Part shown: positions 19,573-30,550 of the stretch, piece after piece | How the letters are laid out: the number at the start of each line of letters is the position of its first letter | Position numbering within the stretch: position 1 is the first letter of the stretch | Origin: Saccharomyces mikatae IFO 1815 | Taxonomy: Eukaryota > Ascomycota > Saccharomycetes > Saccharomycetales > Saccharomycetaceae | Reading direction: 5' to 3' | DNA: 64,000 nucleotides | Assembly: GCF_947241705.1 (NCBI RefSeq) | Contig: NC_079262.1 | Span: 62,001-126,000, forward strand | Made by a program: the position numbers and the translations under genes | The notes under the pieces: model-generated | Database searches by the model: none | Told to the model about the DNA's origin: nothing | Seen by the model: the letters and a program-made list of their open reading frames with translations, nothing else

Positions 19573-20586
19573 ATGTCTGAATTGAAAACAGGTCATGCAG
19601 GCCATAACCCTTGGGCTTCAGTTGCCAATTCTGGTCCGATCTCCATTTTATCCTACTGTGGTTCGTCCATTTTAATGACCGTCACTAACAAGTTCGTCGT
19701 CAACTTGAAGGGCTTCAACTTGAACTTTGTTATGCTATTCGTACAATCTCTGGTCTGTACTTTAACTTTGGTTATCCTGCGTACATTGGGCTATGCTAAG
19801 TTCCGTTCCCTGAACAAAACAGACGCCAAGAACTGGCTCCCTATTTCATTTTTACTGGTTTTAATGATCTACACTTCTTCTAAGGCGTTACAATATTTGG
19901 CCGTCCCAATTTACACTATTTTCAAGAATTTAACCATTATCTTGATTGCTTACGGCGAAGTGTTATTCTTTGGTGGTTCAGTCACCTCAATGGAGTTGTC
20001 TTCATTTTTGTTGATGGTCCTCTCTTCTGTTGTTGCTACCTGGGGTGATCAACAAGCTGTGGCGGCCGAAGCGGCTTCTTTGGCTGATGGTGCTGCCGGT
20101 GCTGTCGCCGTTTTTAACCCAGGTTACTTCTGGATGTTCACCAACTGTATCTCTTCCGCATTATTTGTTCTTATCATGAGAAAGAGAATAAAGTTAACCA
20201 ATTTTAAGGATTTTGACACTATGTTTTACAACAATGTTTTGGCGCTACCAATTTTATTGATGTTTTCTTTCTGCGTGGAAGATTGGTCTTCTGCCAACTT
20301 GGCTAAAAACTTGTCTAATGATTCGTTAACTGCTATGATCATCAGTGGAGTTGCATCTGTCGGTATTTCTTATTGTTCCGGTTGGTGTGTTCGTGTCACT
20401 TCATCCACTACATATTCTATGGTAGGAGCTTTAAACAAATTACCAATTGCCTTGTCTGGTTTAATTTTTTTTGATGCTCCAAGGAATTTCTTATCCATCC
20501 TTTCTATTTTCATCGGTTTCCTCTCGGGTATTATTTATGCTGTTGCTAAACAAAAGAAGCAACAGGCCCAGCCTTTACGTAAGTGA
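19573..20586 (+). CDS. VRG4: Golgi GDP-mannose transporter Vrg4
   Basis: 337 residues. Vrg4 exchanges GMP for GDP-mannose across the Golgi membrane and so feeds mannan synthesis; it is essential in S. cerevisiae. The protein shows about ten hydrophobic segments in a nucleotide-sugar/drug-metabolite transporter fold. The GDP-mannose binding motif GALNK is present at residues 285-289. The C-terminal tail is Lys/Gln-rich ([12 protein letters not shown]), fitting COPI-type recycling. An Ala-rich loop at about 155-170 is a variable region. The promoter region to its left is long because an accessory island lies beyond it. Confidence 0.97.
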   Translation: MSELKTGHAGHNPWASVANSGPISILSYCGSSILMTVTNKFVVNLKGFNLNFVMLFVQSLVCTLTLVILRTLGYAKFRSLNKTDAKNWLPISFLLVLMIYTSSKALQYLAVPIYTIFKNLTIILIAYGEVLFFGGSVTSMELSSFLLMVLSSVVATWGDQQAVAAEAASLADGAAGAVAVFNPGYFWMFTNCISSALFVLIMRKRIKLTNFKDFDTMFYNNVLALPILLMFSFCVEDWSSANLAKNLSNDSLTAMIISGVASVGISYCSGWCVRVTSSTTYSMVGALNKLPIALSGLIFFDAPRNFLSILSIFIGFLSGIIYAVAKQKKQQAQPLRK

Positions 20587-20693
20587 GGAACTAAGAAATG
20601 TGTGGTTTTGTTTTTTATTTTAATCTATTTCGTTTTATAGAGGCATACAATGCTCGCAGATCTATATACAAATATACTCAAGATTCATACAAC

Positions 20694-21557
<864 letters not shown>

Positions 21558-21757
21558 TCAAGAGCTTACTCATATATGTCGGAACTAGTTCACATGAAAT
21601 GAGACATAATGTAATTATGAATGACTGCTCTTGAAGCACACACACATTCATACATATTGATGTGTAGATTTATATATGTATATATACAACGCACTGTGCT
21701 ATCTTCATTATCGGTAATTAATTTTCAGGGCGGGTACCCACCCTCGTGCCACTATGA

Positions 21758-23008
21758 TTATTGTCTCAATTGAGTAATTTGATCGATGACTAATTGCAAA
21801 AGATTGTGGTTGTTGTACGAAGCCATAAAGTTTTCCACAATGTTCATTGAGTTCTCCAACGATGGAGACAAACAGGTTTCAATTTCAGTTTTAAAATCTT
21901 GCAGTTGCGTAACTAATTTCTCTTTCAAATCTGTCAGTAATTCCTGGGGACATCCATACATCTCTAAGTTCTGTAAAATTTCAATTGTAGGTTGTACTGT
22001 CTGATATATTTGTAACGTGGTATCGTTACTCAAACCCTTCGAACAGTATAGGGCTGTATCAATGTATTTTTTCAATGTATCCTCATCAAGCGGAGAAACA
22101 GTATTGTGGTCGACGTTCTCATCATTATCAAAGAAGACATCTAGTTGGTGAAGAGTATCCGGCTTTTTGAGCTTAGTAATTAAGATAGTAAGCGTATCCA
22201 AATGCGTGTTTATTTCCTTCACAGTCCTACGAATGAGATGATCCTTAAAGGTGGATGAACTCACAAAATCTAAAATAATTGTATCGCTGTCTTGTTCATT
22301 GGGGTAATATTGGTGTTTCTTGTTATTGATATTAGACCCTAGTAAAGCTTGAACATTCTCATTGAATAAAGTTTCGAATAAGGACTCGTTGAATTCGGAG
22401 AGTAAATCACCATCCCACCTCAAGCTAGACTCAGCATTTAGCAAATTATACAGTTTTACCCACTGCAGTAGAGTTAAGTTCAACGTAGTCATGGATTCCA
22501 CCAGGAACTTCTGTAATTGAAAGCATCTCTTTTTTATGAGGGTTTCAAAGTTATGAGGCACTGATATAAGGGATAATTCGTGGAAACGCAACAACATCTC
22601 ATCAAATATACGTGACGGAGTAGTAGAAGTGGCGATGCGATTGCAGAAATTGTCGATTGAGATGGTCCAATTGGAGATCACTAATATATTTTGCGATGGT
22701 AAGGAGACACTCACTCCACTGCAAGTTGGTGATATATGTGTGGTGCTTTGATGTAATAATGTAGGTAACTTATTTAATTGAAACTTTTCATCATCGAAAC
22801 ACAAGGATTTGAAATCTTGGTCAACAGATTTCAAATTAAGAGACAAATCATTAACAGAATCTGTCAAACTTAAAATTCTCTTATAATTGTTCAGTAAATT
22901 CTTTTGGAAAGCTTCATTGGTTTTAATCAAATCGTTGTGTAACTCCAGCTGGTAATCCTTAATCTGTGCAATATGAAATTCTCGAAACAAAGGTATTACT
23001 TCATCCAT
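21758..23008 (-). CDS. COG1: Conserved oligomeric Golgi complex subunit Cog1
   Basis: 416 residues. Cog1 is in lobe A of the COG complex, which tethers recycling vesicles at the Golgi. The N-terminal 70 residues (FREFHIAQIKDYQLELHNDL, then a heptad-like LKSVDQDFKSL) form the coiled-coil region by which COG subunits assemble. The rest is helical with no recognisable enzymatic motif. Yeast Cog1 is much shorter than the animal protein, and the length here agrees with yeast. The ATG at 23008 is the first in the frame. Confidence 0.92.
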   Translation of the reverse strand: MDEVIPLFREFHIAQIKDYQLELHNDLIKTNEAFQKNLLNNYKRILSLTDSVNDLSLNLKSVDQDFKSLCFDDEKFQLNKLPTLLHQSTTHISPTCSGVSVSLPSQNILVISNWTISIDNFCNRIATSTTPSRIFDEMLLRFHELSLISVPHNFETLIKKRCFQLQKFLVESMTTLNLTLLQWVKLYNLLNAESSLRWDGDLLSEFNESLFETLFNENVQALLGSNINNKKHQYYPNEQDSDTIILDFVSSSTFKDHLIRRTVKEINTHLDTLTILITKLKKPDTLHQLDVFFDNDENVDHNTVSPLDEDTLKKYIDTALYCSKGLSNDTTLQIYQTVQPTIEILQNLEMYGCPQELLTDLKEKLVTQLQDFKTEIETCLSPSLENSMNIVENFMASYNNHNLLQLVIDQITQLRQ

Positions 23009-23287
23009 TTTCTACTTCTTGCTTTGTTGTTATTGGATTTTCTACCCCAAGATTAGTTGTACGAGTGTACTGTTTACTACTTACGGCTACGTTTCGTTTT
23101 TCTTCTTCATCATTATGATAAATCATATCAGAAAATAAAAAAAAAAGGTGTAAAGAATCGCTTTGGATGACCAGATCCAAAACAAACACAGACATTTCGT
23201 GTAATTGGTATATAGGTATATATCGATTAAAAATGCATCGTTTATCTTCAAAAAAAAAAAAGTTATAAAAAAAAGTTCCAGACGCTA

Positions 23288-23815
23288 CTATAGAAAACTT
23301 GGTTTGGGCAACTCTTTAGCTTCTCTTGGGCCGTTAGTAGCAAAAGTAGAGCCAGCATAGGAGTGACTAATTTTTTTGCCATTTCCACTACTATTCATTG
23401 GTATTATCCCGTAAGAGTTATGCGGGGCTTTTTTCTGATTCAGAAGCAGGTTCTTAAGATTCTGACTCGGTAAACGAGTTTCATCTTTGTTGCCCTGTCG
23501 TGGCGTTTCCTTGTTGTGTTGTCTATTCTTTTTACCTAAAGAAGTTGTAGAGGAAGTTGAAGAAGGTGAAGAATGTTTCTTCTGGTGGAATGACAGCCTC
23601 TTGTTGGAAGAATGGCCGAAGTTAGGTTTCTCACCATTGGGAAGAGTTTGAGGAGGTGGTATATCCGTGATATAGCTATTGTCGTTCATACTATTAGCAG
23701 CGTTCCCCCTCGCACGACTATTTCTGGTTTTTTGTTTGATAAGATTATTTGTTTTGTTTTTGCCAGCCGATGGCAACAGCCTGGAGCTGTTGAAATACAT
23801 GGTATCCGTCGACAT
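23288..23815 (-). CDS. EDC1: Enhancer of mRNA decapping Edc1
   Basis: 175 residues, basic and of low complexity throughout: Asn, Ser, Lys and Pro-rich, with no globular domain. Edc1 is a small RNA-binding protein that stimulates the Dcp1-Dcp2 decapping enzyme. A Pro-rich C-terminal motif binds the Dcp1 EVH1 domain. Here the late part includes NSYGIIPMNSSG and ends EAKELPKPSFL. A Lys/Ser/Gln stretch fills the middle. The paralogue Edc2 is on another chromosome; the gene order supports EDC1. Start at 23815 is the first ATG of the frame. Confidence 0.88.
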   Translation of the reverse strand: MSTDTMYFNSSRLLPSAGKNKTNNLIKQKTRNSRARGNAANSMNDNSYITDIPPPQTLPNGEKPNFGHSSNKRLSFHQKKHSSPSSTSSTTSLGKKNRQHNKETPRQGNKDETRLPSQNLKNLLLNQKKAPHNSYGIIPMNSSGNGKKISHSYAGSTFATNGPREAKELPKPSFL

Positions 23816-24043
23816 CTTGAAGTATTTGCGTGTAAATAAACAGAATTTGCTGGTTAGTTTTTGTTAAGCTTTTTAATATACTTTGCTTTCACCTCAGAAA
23901 GTGTTATTGTCTTCTCTCTTAATTTGAAGACTTTTATTATTGATACCCGATACAGCACGATCACCTTTCACGAAAAAATTAATTATGTTGTTTTAGTAAT
24001 CAAGGTATTTGCAATATTCCATACAACTATAAAGATACTTAAA

Positions 24044-24910
24044 CTATACTACAGTTAAAGGATCACGGTCCATCTTGCTGACAACTACTTCGTGGCCCTC
24101 CTCTTGTAGCAATCCATGCATAACATCTTGAAGGAAACCACGTTCAGTGTTCGAGTGGTTACAGACAATAACGGTCTTACCCATTTCTTTCCACTTCAAC
24201 ACTTCGTGATGCGACATCTCTCCTGTATAGTAAAGATCCACATCCTCTTTTAGTTGCTTAAATACACCGGAACCGCTCCCAGCACATATGGCAGCTTTTT
24301 TGATGTTCAGTTGACTCCACATGGAGGGAGGGGTAGCCGAGGCTACTTGTATATGGGGAATTCTTAGAGCATTCTTGACATTTTTCACAATTTGGGCCAA
24401 CGAAATATCCTTATTGAACTCTACGAATCTACCATAGCCGATTAGGTCATCGGTTTCACCACTTACAGTTTCCAAGGCGTAGCACTTTGTGACGTTCCCC
24501 CCGTTGTTTAAGCCCTTAACCAACCAATCGTTTACGCCGTCACGAGCTGCGTCCACAGCAGTGTGAGGACAATATACAGATATACCATGTTGAATTAACT
24601 TTATAGCTGTCTCGTGCTGTGGGTTTGTATGGGGGTTCAATCTGTTCCAATTAGGGAAAATAAAAGGATGGTAGGCAATAATTACGTTGCAGTTAGCATC
24701 TACAGCTTCTTGAGCTACAGATTTCGTAAGGTCCACAGTTAAAAGGATCTTTGCCTTAGTGTTTGCGTCGGCACTGGTGGCTTGGGCAGTGGAACAATCA
24801 ATGAGAAGACCTGTATTGTCCCAGCTCTTATCTGCGTACTTTTGAGGATAGAACTTGGTGATGCTACGCACCACCTTGTCCAGCTGAGCCCTAGTAATAG
24901 CTCTACTCAT
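24044..24910 (-). CDS. NIF3: Nif3/DUF34 metal-binding family protein
   Basis: 288 residues. Nif3 belongs to a family found in bacteria, archaea and eukaryotes with a two-metal site, similar to GTP cyclohydrolase I type 2 folds; its exact reaction is not established, and Nif3 was named for interaction with Ngg1. Likely metal ligands are visible in AYHPFIFPNW (His81), in VYCPHTAVDAARDGVNDWL, and near the C-terminus in CNHSNTERGFL with its His and Glu. These are the typical conserved blocks. The gene is divergent from BOL2, with start codons about 170 bp apart. Confidence 0.93.
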   Translation of the reverse strand: MSRAITRAQLDKVVRSITKFYPQKYADKSWDNTGLLIDCSTAQATSADANTKAKILLTVDLTKSVAQEAVDANCNVIIAYHPFIFPNWNRLNPHTNPQHETAIKLIQHGISVYCPHTAVDAARDGVNDWLVKGLNNGGNVTKCYALETVSGETDDLIGYGRFVEFNKDISLAQIVKNVKNALRIPHIQVASATPPSMWSQLNIKKAAICAGSGSGVFKQLKEDVDLYYTGEMSHHEVLKWKEMGKTVIVCNHSNTERGFLQDVMHGLLQEEGHEVVVSKMDRDPLTVV

Positions 24911-25083
24911 TATAGTTTTCGTGGGTTTGTTTTGCTTCCTTCCGACTGTGTATTGGAACAGCTTTCTCGGTGTTATATATATTGCAGGTGAAATATCGAG
25001 AGGTGAAAATAGATGACGAATTTACAAAATCGCACATTCCAACAACTCAGAGGAAAAATACAAAACGGCTACGACACTATAAG

Positions 25084-25341
25084 ATGCCCGTTACTGAACA
25101 GGGACTCCGCGAGAGGATACAATCAGCCATACCGCACGTTTACCATATCATCGTGACGGATCTCTCATACGGTTGTGGTCAATCGTTTGATATTGTGGTG
25201 GTCAGCGACTTCTTTCAAGGTAAAAACAAACTAATGAGGAGCCGTGCGGTGAACAAAGCAGTTAAGGAAGAGCTGCAAGAGATTCACGCATTTAGTTGCA
25301 AGTGCTACACTGAGGAGGAGTGGTCTAAGATTGTAGTTTGA
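25084..25341 (+). CDS. BOL2: BolA-like iron-signalling protein Bol2 (Fra2)
   Basis: 85 residues from MPVTEQGLRERI, covering one complete BolA domain. Bol2/Fra2 joins the monothiol glutaredoxins Grx3/Grx4 and Fra1 in the cytosol to report mitochondrial Fe-S status to the regulators Aft1 and Aft2. The motif VTDLSYGCGQSF and the VVSDFFQGK loop are seen, and FSCKCYTEEEW lies at the end with the invariant-type His just before it (IHAFSCK). S. cerevisiae annotation gives about 120 residues from an upstream ATG; I see no ATG at the corresponding place. An open frame does continue upstream to an in-frame ATG at 24970, which would give 123 residues. I prefer 25084, but this is not proven. Confidence 0.85.
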   Translation: MPVTEQGLRERIQSAIPHVYHIIVTDLSYGCGQSFDIVVVSDFFQGKNKLMRSRAVNKAVKEELQEIHAFSCKCYTEEEWSKIVV

Positions 25342-25445
25342 AGGGTTACTCAATGAATTTTCTGGTATAACAGTTTAGCTTTCTTGCGTTATTTACATAA
25401 GAGAGTATGTATTTTTATATTATGTGTTCACGTAAGTAATTTGTT

Positions 25446-26825
25446 TTAATGGTATGGCGGAGGGCTTTCCTCCATGCCCCATTTCCAATTATTTGAAGAA
25501 TCTTGCGAGTTCAAACCAATGAAGTTGAGGGGTCTCATTTTAGATGGATCCTTTTTAGTGTCAAAATTTAACGATATTTTTTCCGGAATGACATATTTAT
25601 CCCTTATTGATACCGTTGTTTTCAAATATGGGGGAGATTGTTCTTCAATCTCATGTACAGATGTTGAGACCGGTGTGAGTGTTACTGTTTCGATAGCGGT
25701 AGTATCACCAACAGCTTCTTCTTCTTGTGATTGTTCGTGAGGCGGTGTGCGGGTCTTCTTGCACTTAATCTTTCTTCTCCTTGGTTTGGCATTGTCGTCG
25801 TTGCTATTACTTCTATCAAAAAGTCTAGACTGGATCTTTGTTATCGTAGTCAAATCGTACTGACTTGAATCTAACACTGCTTTAGGTAATAAATTGTGGG
25901 AACAGTAAAATGGCTTCACTAACTGTTTAGGTGATACGTTCGTTGACTTGGTTTGGGCAAACGATTGCGAGGAATAGTAATTGTTTAGCGAGGGCATTCT
26001 TGATATGAAACGATACAAGTTTTGCCTTTCCAAACAACCTGGTATAGCAGAAAGAGAATTCATCACCGTGGAATGTAGTGATAGCGTTGACCTTGACGAG
26101 ACAATACTCGAGAGACGTAGCATATTTATTGGAGAAAGCTCCTGGAAATCCGATCCGTCCAAAATAACATTTCTAGACATAGTAGTCTGCTGGTGGTGAT
26201 GCTCCTTTTTACTAGGGATAGTGCTAGTATTCTCGCCGCGACTAGTAAACCAATTCTGTGATGTGTTGAAGATCAAAGAAGGAAGAACATCCTTGAACAC
26301 AACATGCATAGACTCCTTCAATCTTCTCTCAATGGTGCTTTGCAAAATTTTTATGGAACAATCAAACTTAAAATCCAAATCCACATCATTAAACGAGATC
26401 CCAATCCCAGGATTCTTGACAAAAATATTCGTGATAGCTTCCAGCTCGATGGCACTAAATGTCATTGTTATCGGAATCGTGAATGATCCATTATTAATCA
26501 GCCGCGGCATGGTAAAACTGGGGGTGTCTTGCTCATTAATCAACAAAAGATTCGACTCTATAACAGTCTGTATCCGCAACATAGCATCTTTGCACGATAT
26601 TTTGCAGATTCCCTTTGCCAGTGATTTCGGCTGGGTGATGATGTCTAGGTCCAAAATTTCCAGTTGTGGTATTGTAGGAAAGTCTACCTTCTGTACCGTT
26701 ATGCCGCTTTTCAGAATATCCAGTTTCTTCTTGGATGGTGAATTTAACGCCGTCGATAATTTTTCCCGTATTCGTTCATTGAAAGAGTTGTCACCGAACA
26801 CATCCTCGTTAAATCTAAATGACAT
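25446..26825 (-). CDS. MDM34: ERMES complex subunit Mdm34 (Mmm2)
   Basis: 459 residues. Mdm34 is the outer-membrane subunit of the ER-mitochondria encounter structure, with Mmm1, Mdm10 and Mdm12. It is a lipid-binding SMP-domain protein. The SMP domain is the N-terminal 195 residues ([13 protein letters not shown] through the [15 protein letters not shown] region). The remainder is a disordered Ser/Thr/Pro-rich tail with a basic patch (RRRKIKCKK). It ends EESPPPYH, which has the PPPY motif by which the ubiquitin ligase Rsp5 recognises this protein. Divergent from KIP3. Confidence 0.95.
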   Translation of the reverse strand: MSFRFNEDVFGDNSFNERIREKLSTALNSPSKKKLDILKSGITVQKVDFPTIPQLEILDLDIITQPKSLAKGICKISCKDAMLRIQTVIESNLLLINEQDTPSFTMPRLINNGSFTIPITMTFSAIELEAITNIFVKNPGIGISFNDVDLDFKFDCSIKILQSTIERRLKESMHVVFKDVLPSLIFNTSQNWFTSRGENTSTIPSKKEHHHQQTTMSRNVILDGSDFQELSPINMLRLSSIVSSRSTLSLHSTVMNSLSAIPGCLERQNLYRFISRMPSLNNYYSSQSFAQTKSTNVSPKQLVKPFYCSHNLLPKAVLDSSQYDLTTITKIQSRLFDRSNSNDDNAKPRRRKIKCKKTRTPPHEQSQEEEAVGDTTAIETVTLTPVSTSVHEIEEQSPPYLKTTVSIRDKYVIPEKISLNFDTKKDPSKMRPLNFIGLNSQDSSNNWKWGMEESPPPYH

Positions 26826-27453
26826 GATGCCACTGTCACTTCTTGTAATTGTGCCTTTTTTATAATGTTATGAAGTTATTATAGCTTTTGTCCTTTCCCA
26901 GCTCATCATGACTCTTTTTATTGGTCTTTCTTTTAGTACAGCTTTTTATTATCCTTTTTTAGCCCTAATTTAAAAGAAGTACACCCTAAAAGAAGAAGAG
27001 TAAGCCCTACAAAGTTTATAGAAGCTAGTGCAAAACCCTACTGAAAATAAAAATTTACCCTAGGTTATATAACTTGTCTTATTTGCTAGCCGTTTTTAGT
27101 TTTTGTTTTGTTTATTATATTGTATTATGCATTGTTTGATGACTTGGCATGATATTATACTATACTCGAAGAGAAGTGGAATAGGCATATTTTCGTCCAG
27201 TTATTAGGATACCAGTTATTCAAAATAGTGTCTAGATTGCTGTACAAAGAAGGCATTTTATAATTCGCGCGTAACCGATTGCTTCAGGTTAATAAGTATA
27301 TCAGTACTCCTAGCTTATTGATTATCTCTGTTTTCCATAAATAATTTTCATATTCCTTGTTGAGATCGTTTAATTATCGTTCCTTTTTCATCTCCTTCTC
27401 ACTTTATTGCCTTGATTGTCCCCTACAGCGGTGTGCTATCGATATATTATAAG
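26826..27453. promoter_or_regulatory. MDM34-KIP3 divergent intergenic region with CCCTA-word cluster
   Basis: 628 bp. Five plus-strand CCCTA words lie close together at about 26961-27064: AGCCCTAAT, ACCCTAAA, AGCCCTAC, AACCCTAC and ACCCTAGG. The first is a perfect match to the Tbf1 site as I remember it (ARCCCTAA). No other gene is supported here. Confidence 0.5.
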
Positions 27454-29871
27454 ATGAACGTGCCTGAGTCAAGACAATCCTCCATCGTTGTGGCTATAAG
27501 AGTAAGGCCATTCACACCAATGGAAAAAACAAGACTAATTAACGAATCTAGTGGTGCAGAAGTTAATTTTCCCAGTTTAGGTGATTCGTCGTTGATCCTA
27601 CCCATGAGTGCTAACTCCGAGTCCGATATAGAAATAGATGTTGAAGAAAGCTCTACAAGGAGCAAAAGGAAGAGCTCGTTGAGGAAGAGAATAAGTAGAC
27701 CGGAAGGCATACGCAAGATAGTGGACTGTGTGGACGACAGAATGCTCATATTCGACCCTGCTGATAGAAACCCTTTGAATAAAGTGAGTGATCAGATCTT
27801 GAATTCGATGCGTTCAAGAGCCGCTAAAGCTACTACAGCCTCTAGTAATAACAACAATGCTACAAATAAATTTTCATCACAACGCCGAAGACATGGTGGC
27901 GAAATTAAGTTCGTTTTTGATAAACTATTTGATGAGAACTCTTCTCAATCCCGTGTCTACAAAGAGACCACCAGTCCTCTTCTCGATTCTGTGCTTGATG
28001 GCTTCAACAGTACTGTATTTGCTTATGGTGCTACTGGATGTGGGAAGACATATACAGTGAGTGGTACTCCTTCGCAACCAGGAATAATCTTTTTAGCCAT
28101 GGAAGAACTATTCAATAAGATTGCAGACCTGAGGGACGAAAAGAACTTTGAGATTTCTCTATCCTACTTGGAAATATACAATGAAAGGATTAGAGATCTT
28201 TTAAAACCAGAGACGCCATCTAAAAGATTGGTGATAAGGGAAGATACGCAAAGTCATATCAAAGTGGCGAATTTGTCGTATCACCACCCAACAACTGTGG
28301 AAGATGTCATGGACTTAGTTGTCCAGGGAAACATAAATAGAACTACATCGCCAACGGAGGCTAATGAAGTATCTTCGCGATCCCACGCAGTGCTGCAAAT
28401 CCACATCATGCAGACTAATAAGCTTGTCGATTTGACCTCGCAACATACTTTTGCTACATTGTCTATAATCGACCTAGCAGGAAGCGAAAGAGCTGCCGCA
28501 ACAAGAAACCGTGGTATAAGATTGCACGAGGGCGCCAATATTAACAGATCGCTATTAGCGCTTGGGAATTGCATTAACGCCCTATGTCTAAATGATGGCA
28601 GTAGAAGTTGTCACATTCCATACAGGGATTCAAAATTAACAAGACTTCTGAAGTTCTCACTGGGCGGCAATTGCAAAACAGTCATGATCGTCTGTATATC
28701 ACCCAGCAGTTCACATTATGATGAAACATTGAATACTTTAAAATATGCGAACCGTGCTAAGGAAATAAAAACCAAAATAATCAGAAATCAGCAGTCTTTG
28801 AGTAGACACGTGGGATCATATTTAAAGATGATTACAGAACAAAAGAGGCAAATTGAGGAACTACGGGAACGAGAAGAGAAAATGATTTCTCTGAAGTTGA
28901 CGAAATACAAATTAAACAAAGAGAAAATTCAACTGGCCATTAATGAGTGCATAAACCGTGTCCAGCAGACATATTCCGCCGTGGAGACATACCAAATATC
29001 AAAGATTTTGAAATCACTAATACTTTGCAAAAGACGGTTTTTGCAAATGGTAAGACTGGAAGTAGATAATTTGATACTACTGTTCGAACAAGAGGAAAGA
29101 GTAGCCGCCGAAATGCAACTAGTAATAAATAATTGCCGAATGATCAGTGAACAGCTTTTCAATAAAATACATGAGTTAGAAGTGAAGTTTGACGAAAGTG
29201 ATGCTTTGCATTCTGTCATTCAGCAGGTACATTCCATTGACTTGAACAAGCTAAGAGAAATGGAAGATTGGGACGAAACTTACGACCTGGTCTATTTGGA
29301 ATCGTGTCTCAATCAAATATCGGAATTGCAGAGGAATGAGATCTTGGTCAACTCTTCTATAATGACAGAAAAACTAATGTCTGACCCCGGCCTAAACTCC
29401 AGATTTAAGTTTTTATCAAAATGGTTAATGGACAGGACTCCTGACATTGAATCCATAATCCAAGATTTGGTCCATATTGATGAAGAGTTTGAACTGTTTG
29501 CCAAAAATTTTCTCGCTAACCCTGGTAGCACTTTTACGAACACAAATATAAACATAATCAACACAACAGCAGCTGAGTTGGCGGTACCCGCTGAGACCCT
29601 TCCTCGACAAAAGTTACCCAACAAAAAAGTAAAGTGGACAAGCCCCAGCCTTAGCCCCAGTCTCATCGCTGGATCACAACCGGAGCCAGAACTAGAGCCG
29701 GAACATGACCAAGACGTCACCGCAGGGGAAGTGGACGTGAGCATGCAAGATACGACATTCAACGAGCAAGGGCCCTCGACGCCATCCACTACTACTGCAG
29801 AGGTTCCAAGAAGGAAAATGCGTTCCTCCCTACTCACTCATCAAAATTTACTGGCCACTGCCAAAAAGTAA
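27454..29871 (+). CDS. KIP3: Kinesin-8 motor Kip3
   Basis: 805 residues, the same as S. cerevisiae Kip3. Kip3 walks to microtubule plus ends and depolymerises them in a length-dependent way, limiting spindle size and positioning the nucleus. The ATG at 27454 (MNVPESRQSS) was taken rather than the longer open frame to 27412, whose first codon is not ATG. The motor domain fills about 1-440 with P-loop GATGCGKT at 192-199, switch I NEVSSRSHA and switch II DLAGSER at 340-346. A long Ser/Arg-rich loop near 70-135 is a yeast trait. Neck and coiled coil follow to about 560. The tail ends in a basic RRKMRSSLLTHQ segment. Confidence 0.97.
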   Translation: MNVPESRQSSIVVAIRVRPFTPMEKTRLINESSGAEVNFPSLGDSSLILPMSANSESDIEIDVEESSTRSKRKSSLRKRISRPEGIRKIVDCVDDRMLIFDPADRNPLNKVSDQILNSMRSRAAKATTASSNNNNATNKFSSQRRRHGGEIKFVFDKLFDENSSQSRVYKETTSPLLDSVLDGFNSTVFAYGATGCGKTYTVSGTPSQPGIIFLAMEELFNKIADLRDEKNFEISLSYLEIYNERIRDLLKPETPSKRLVIREDTQSHIKVANLSYHHPTTVEDVMDLVVQGNINRTTSPTEANEVSSRSHAVLQIHIMQTNKLVDLTSQHTFATLSIIDLAGSERAAATRNRGIRLHEGANINRSLLALGNCINALCLNDGSRSCHIPYRDSKLTRLLKFSLGGNCKTVMIVCISPSSSHYDETLNTLKYANRAKEIKTKIIRNQQSLSRHVGSYLKMITEQKRQIEELREREEKMISLKLTKYKLNKEKIQLAINECINRVQQTYSAVETYQISKILKSLILCKRRFLQMVRLEVDNLILLFEQEERVAAEMQLVINNCRMISEQLFNKIHELEVKFDESDALHSVIQQVHSIDLNKLREMEDWDETYDLVYLESCLNQISELQRNEILVNSSIMTEKLMSDPGLNSRFKFLSKWLMDRTPDIESIIQDLVHIDEEFELFAKNFLANPGSTFTNTNINIINTTAAELAVPAETLPRQKLPNKKVKWTSPSLSPSLIAGSQPEPELEPEHDQDVTAGEVDVSMQDTTFNEQGPSTPSTTTAEVPRRKMRSSLLTHQNLLATAKK

Positions 29872-30550
29872 CATACATATCATACGTAAACTACCCATTA
29901 TCACTTCTATCTACTAGCATTAAACATCATTCCTTATTACGGATAATCTCCGGGTCACGGAAAAAATTTTTTTTAATTTCTTTTTTTCAATTTATTTGGC
30001 ACGAGAAAAGGTCCAAAACGAATATTTGTTATATATCATTAGTCACATTAACTGTTTTAAAGAGATTACAATAGTAACTAAGCACCACAAATCATTGATC
30101 TTTTAAGAAAAACGTACAAGGATCATATACTAGATTCTCGTTCTCGTTTCTTCTTTCTTTTTTTTTTCTTTAAAGCCTTTTATTGGGTTAATTTCCTTTA
30201 TTGACCCAAGTTAAAAGAAAACGTTTCTCAGGAGACTCTTTTAAGCAGAGTTAACAACTTCGTGTTTACTGTTGTTTTTAGAGAGACTGCATTACTTAAA
30301 GCCTGCCTTTAAGTTTTCGAGTCGTTTTTTTTTATTAGCTTTCACCTTTTTTCTGTGTGTTTGTGTATATTCAGTGGGGTTATTTTACAGTATTCGAAGA
30401 CATTTCGTTTTACCATTAAATTAGCTTTATCAGCGCCTAGCTTATACACCACAAGGATATTTTATCCTTAACATTATTAAGACAGTTATTGAGTTAATTC
30501 GTCTTCCAACCCCAAACCACCCGTCCCTCCTGCCACTTCTTCATATAGAG
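29872..30550. other. KIP3-CLG1 spacer
   Basis: 679 bp. Mostly A/T homopolymer tracts and pyrimidine-rich leader sequence before CLG1, with a TTTTTTTTTCTTT run near 30159. I see no gene, RNA or repeat element. Confidence 0.7.

Noticed and set aside
27412-27453. Upstream extension of KIP3
   Set aside because: The first codon is TTG, not ATG, and the product from 27454 has exactly the known length of 805 residues.
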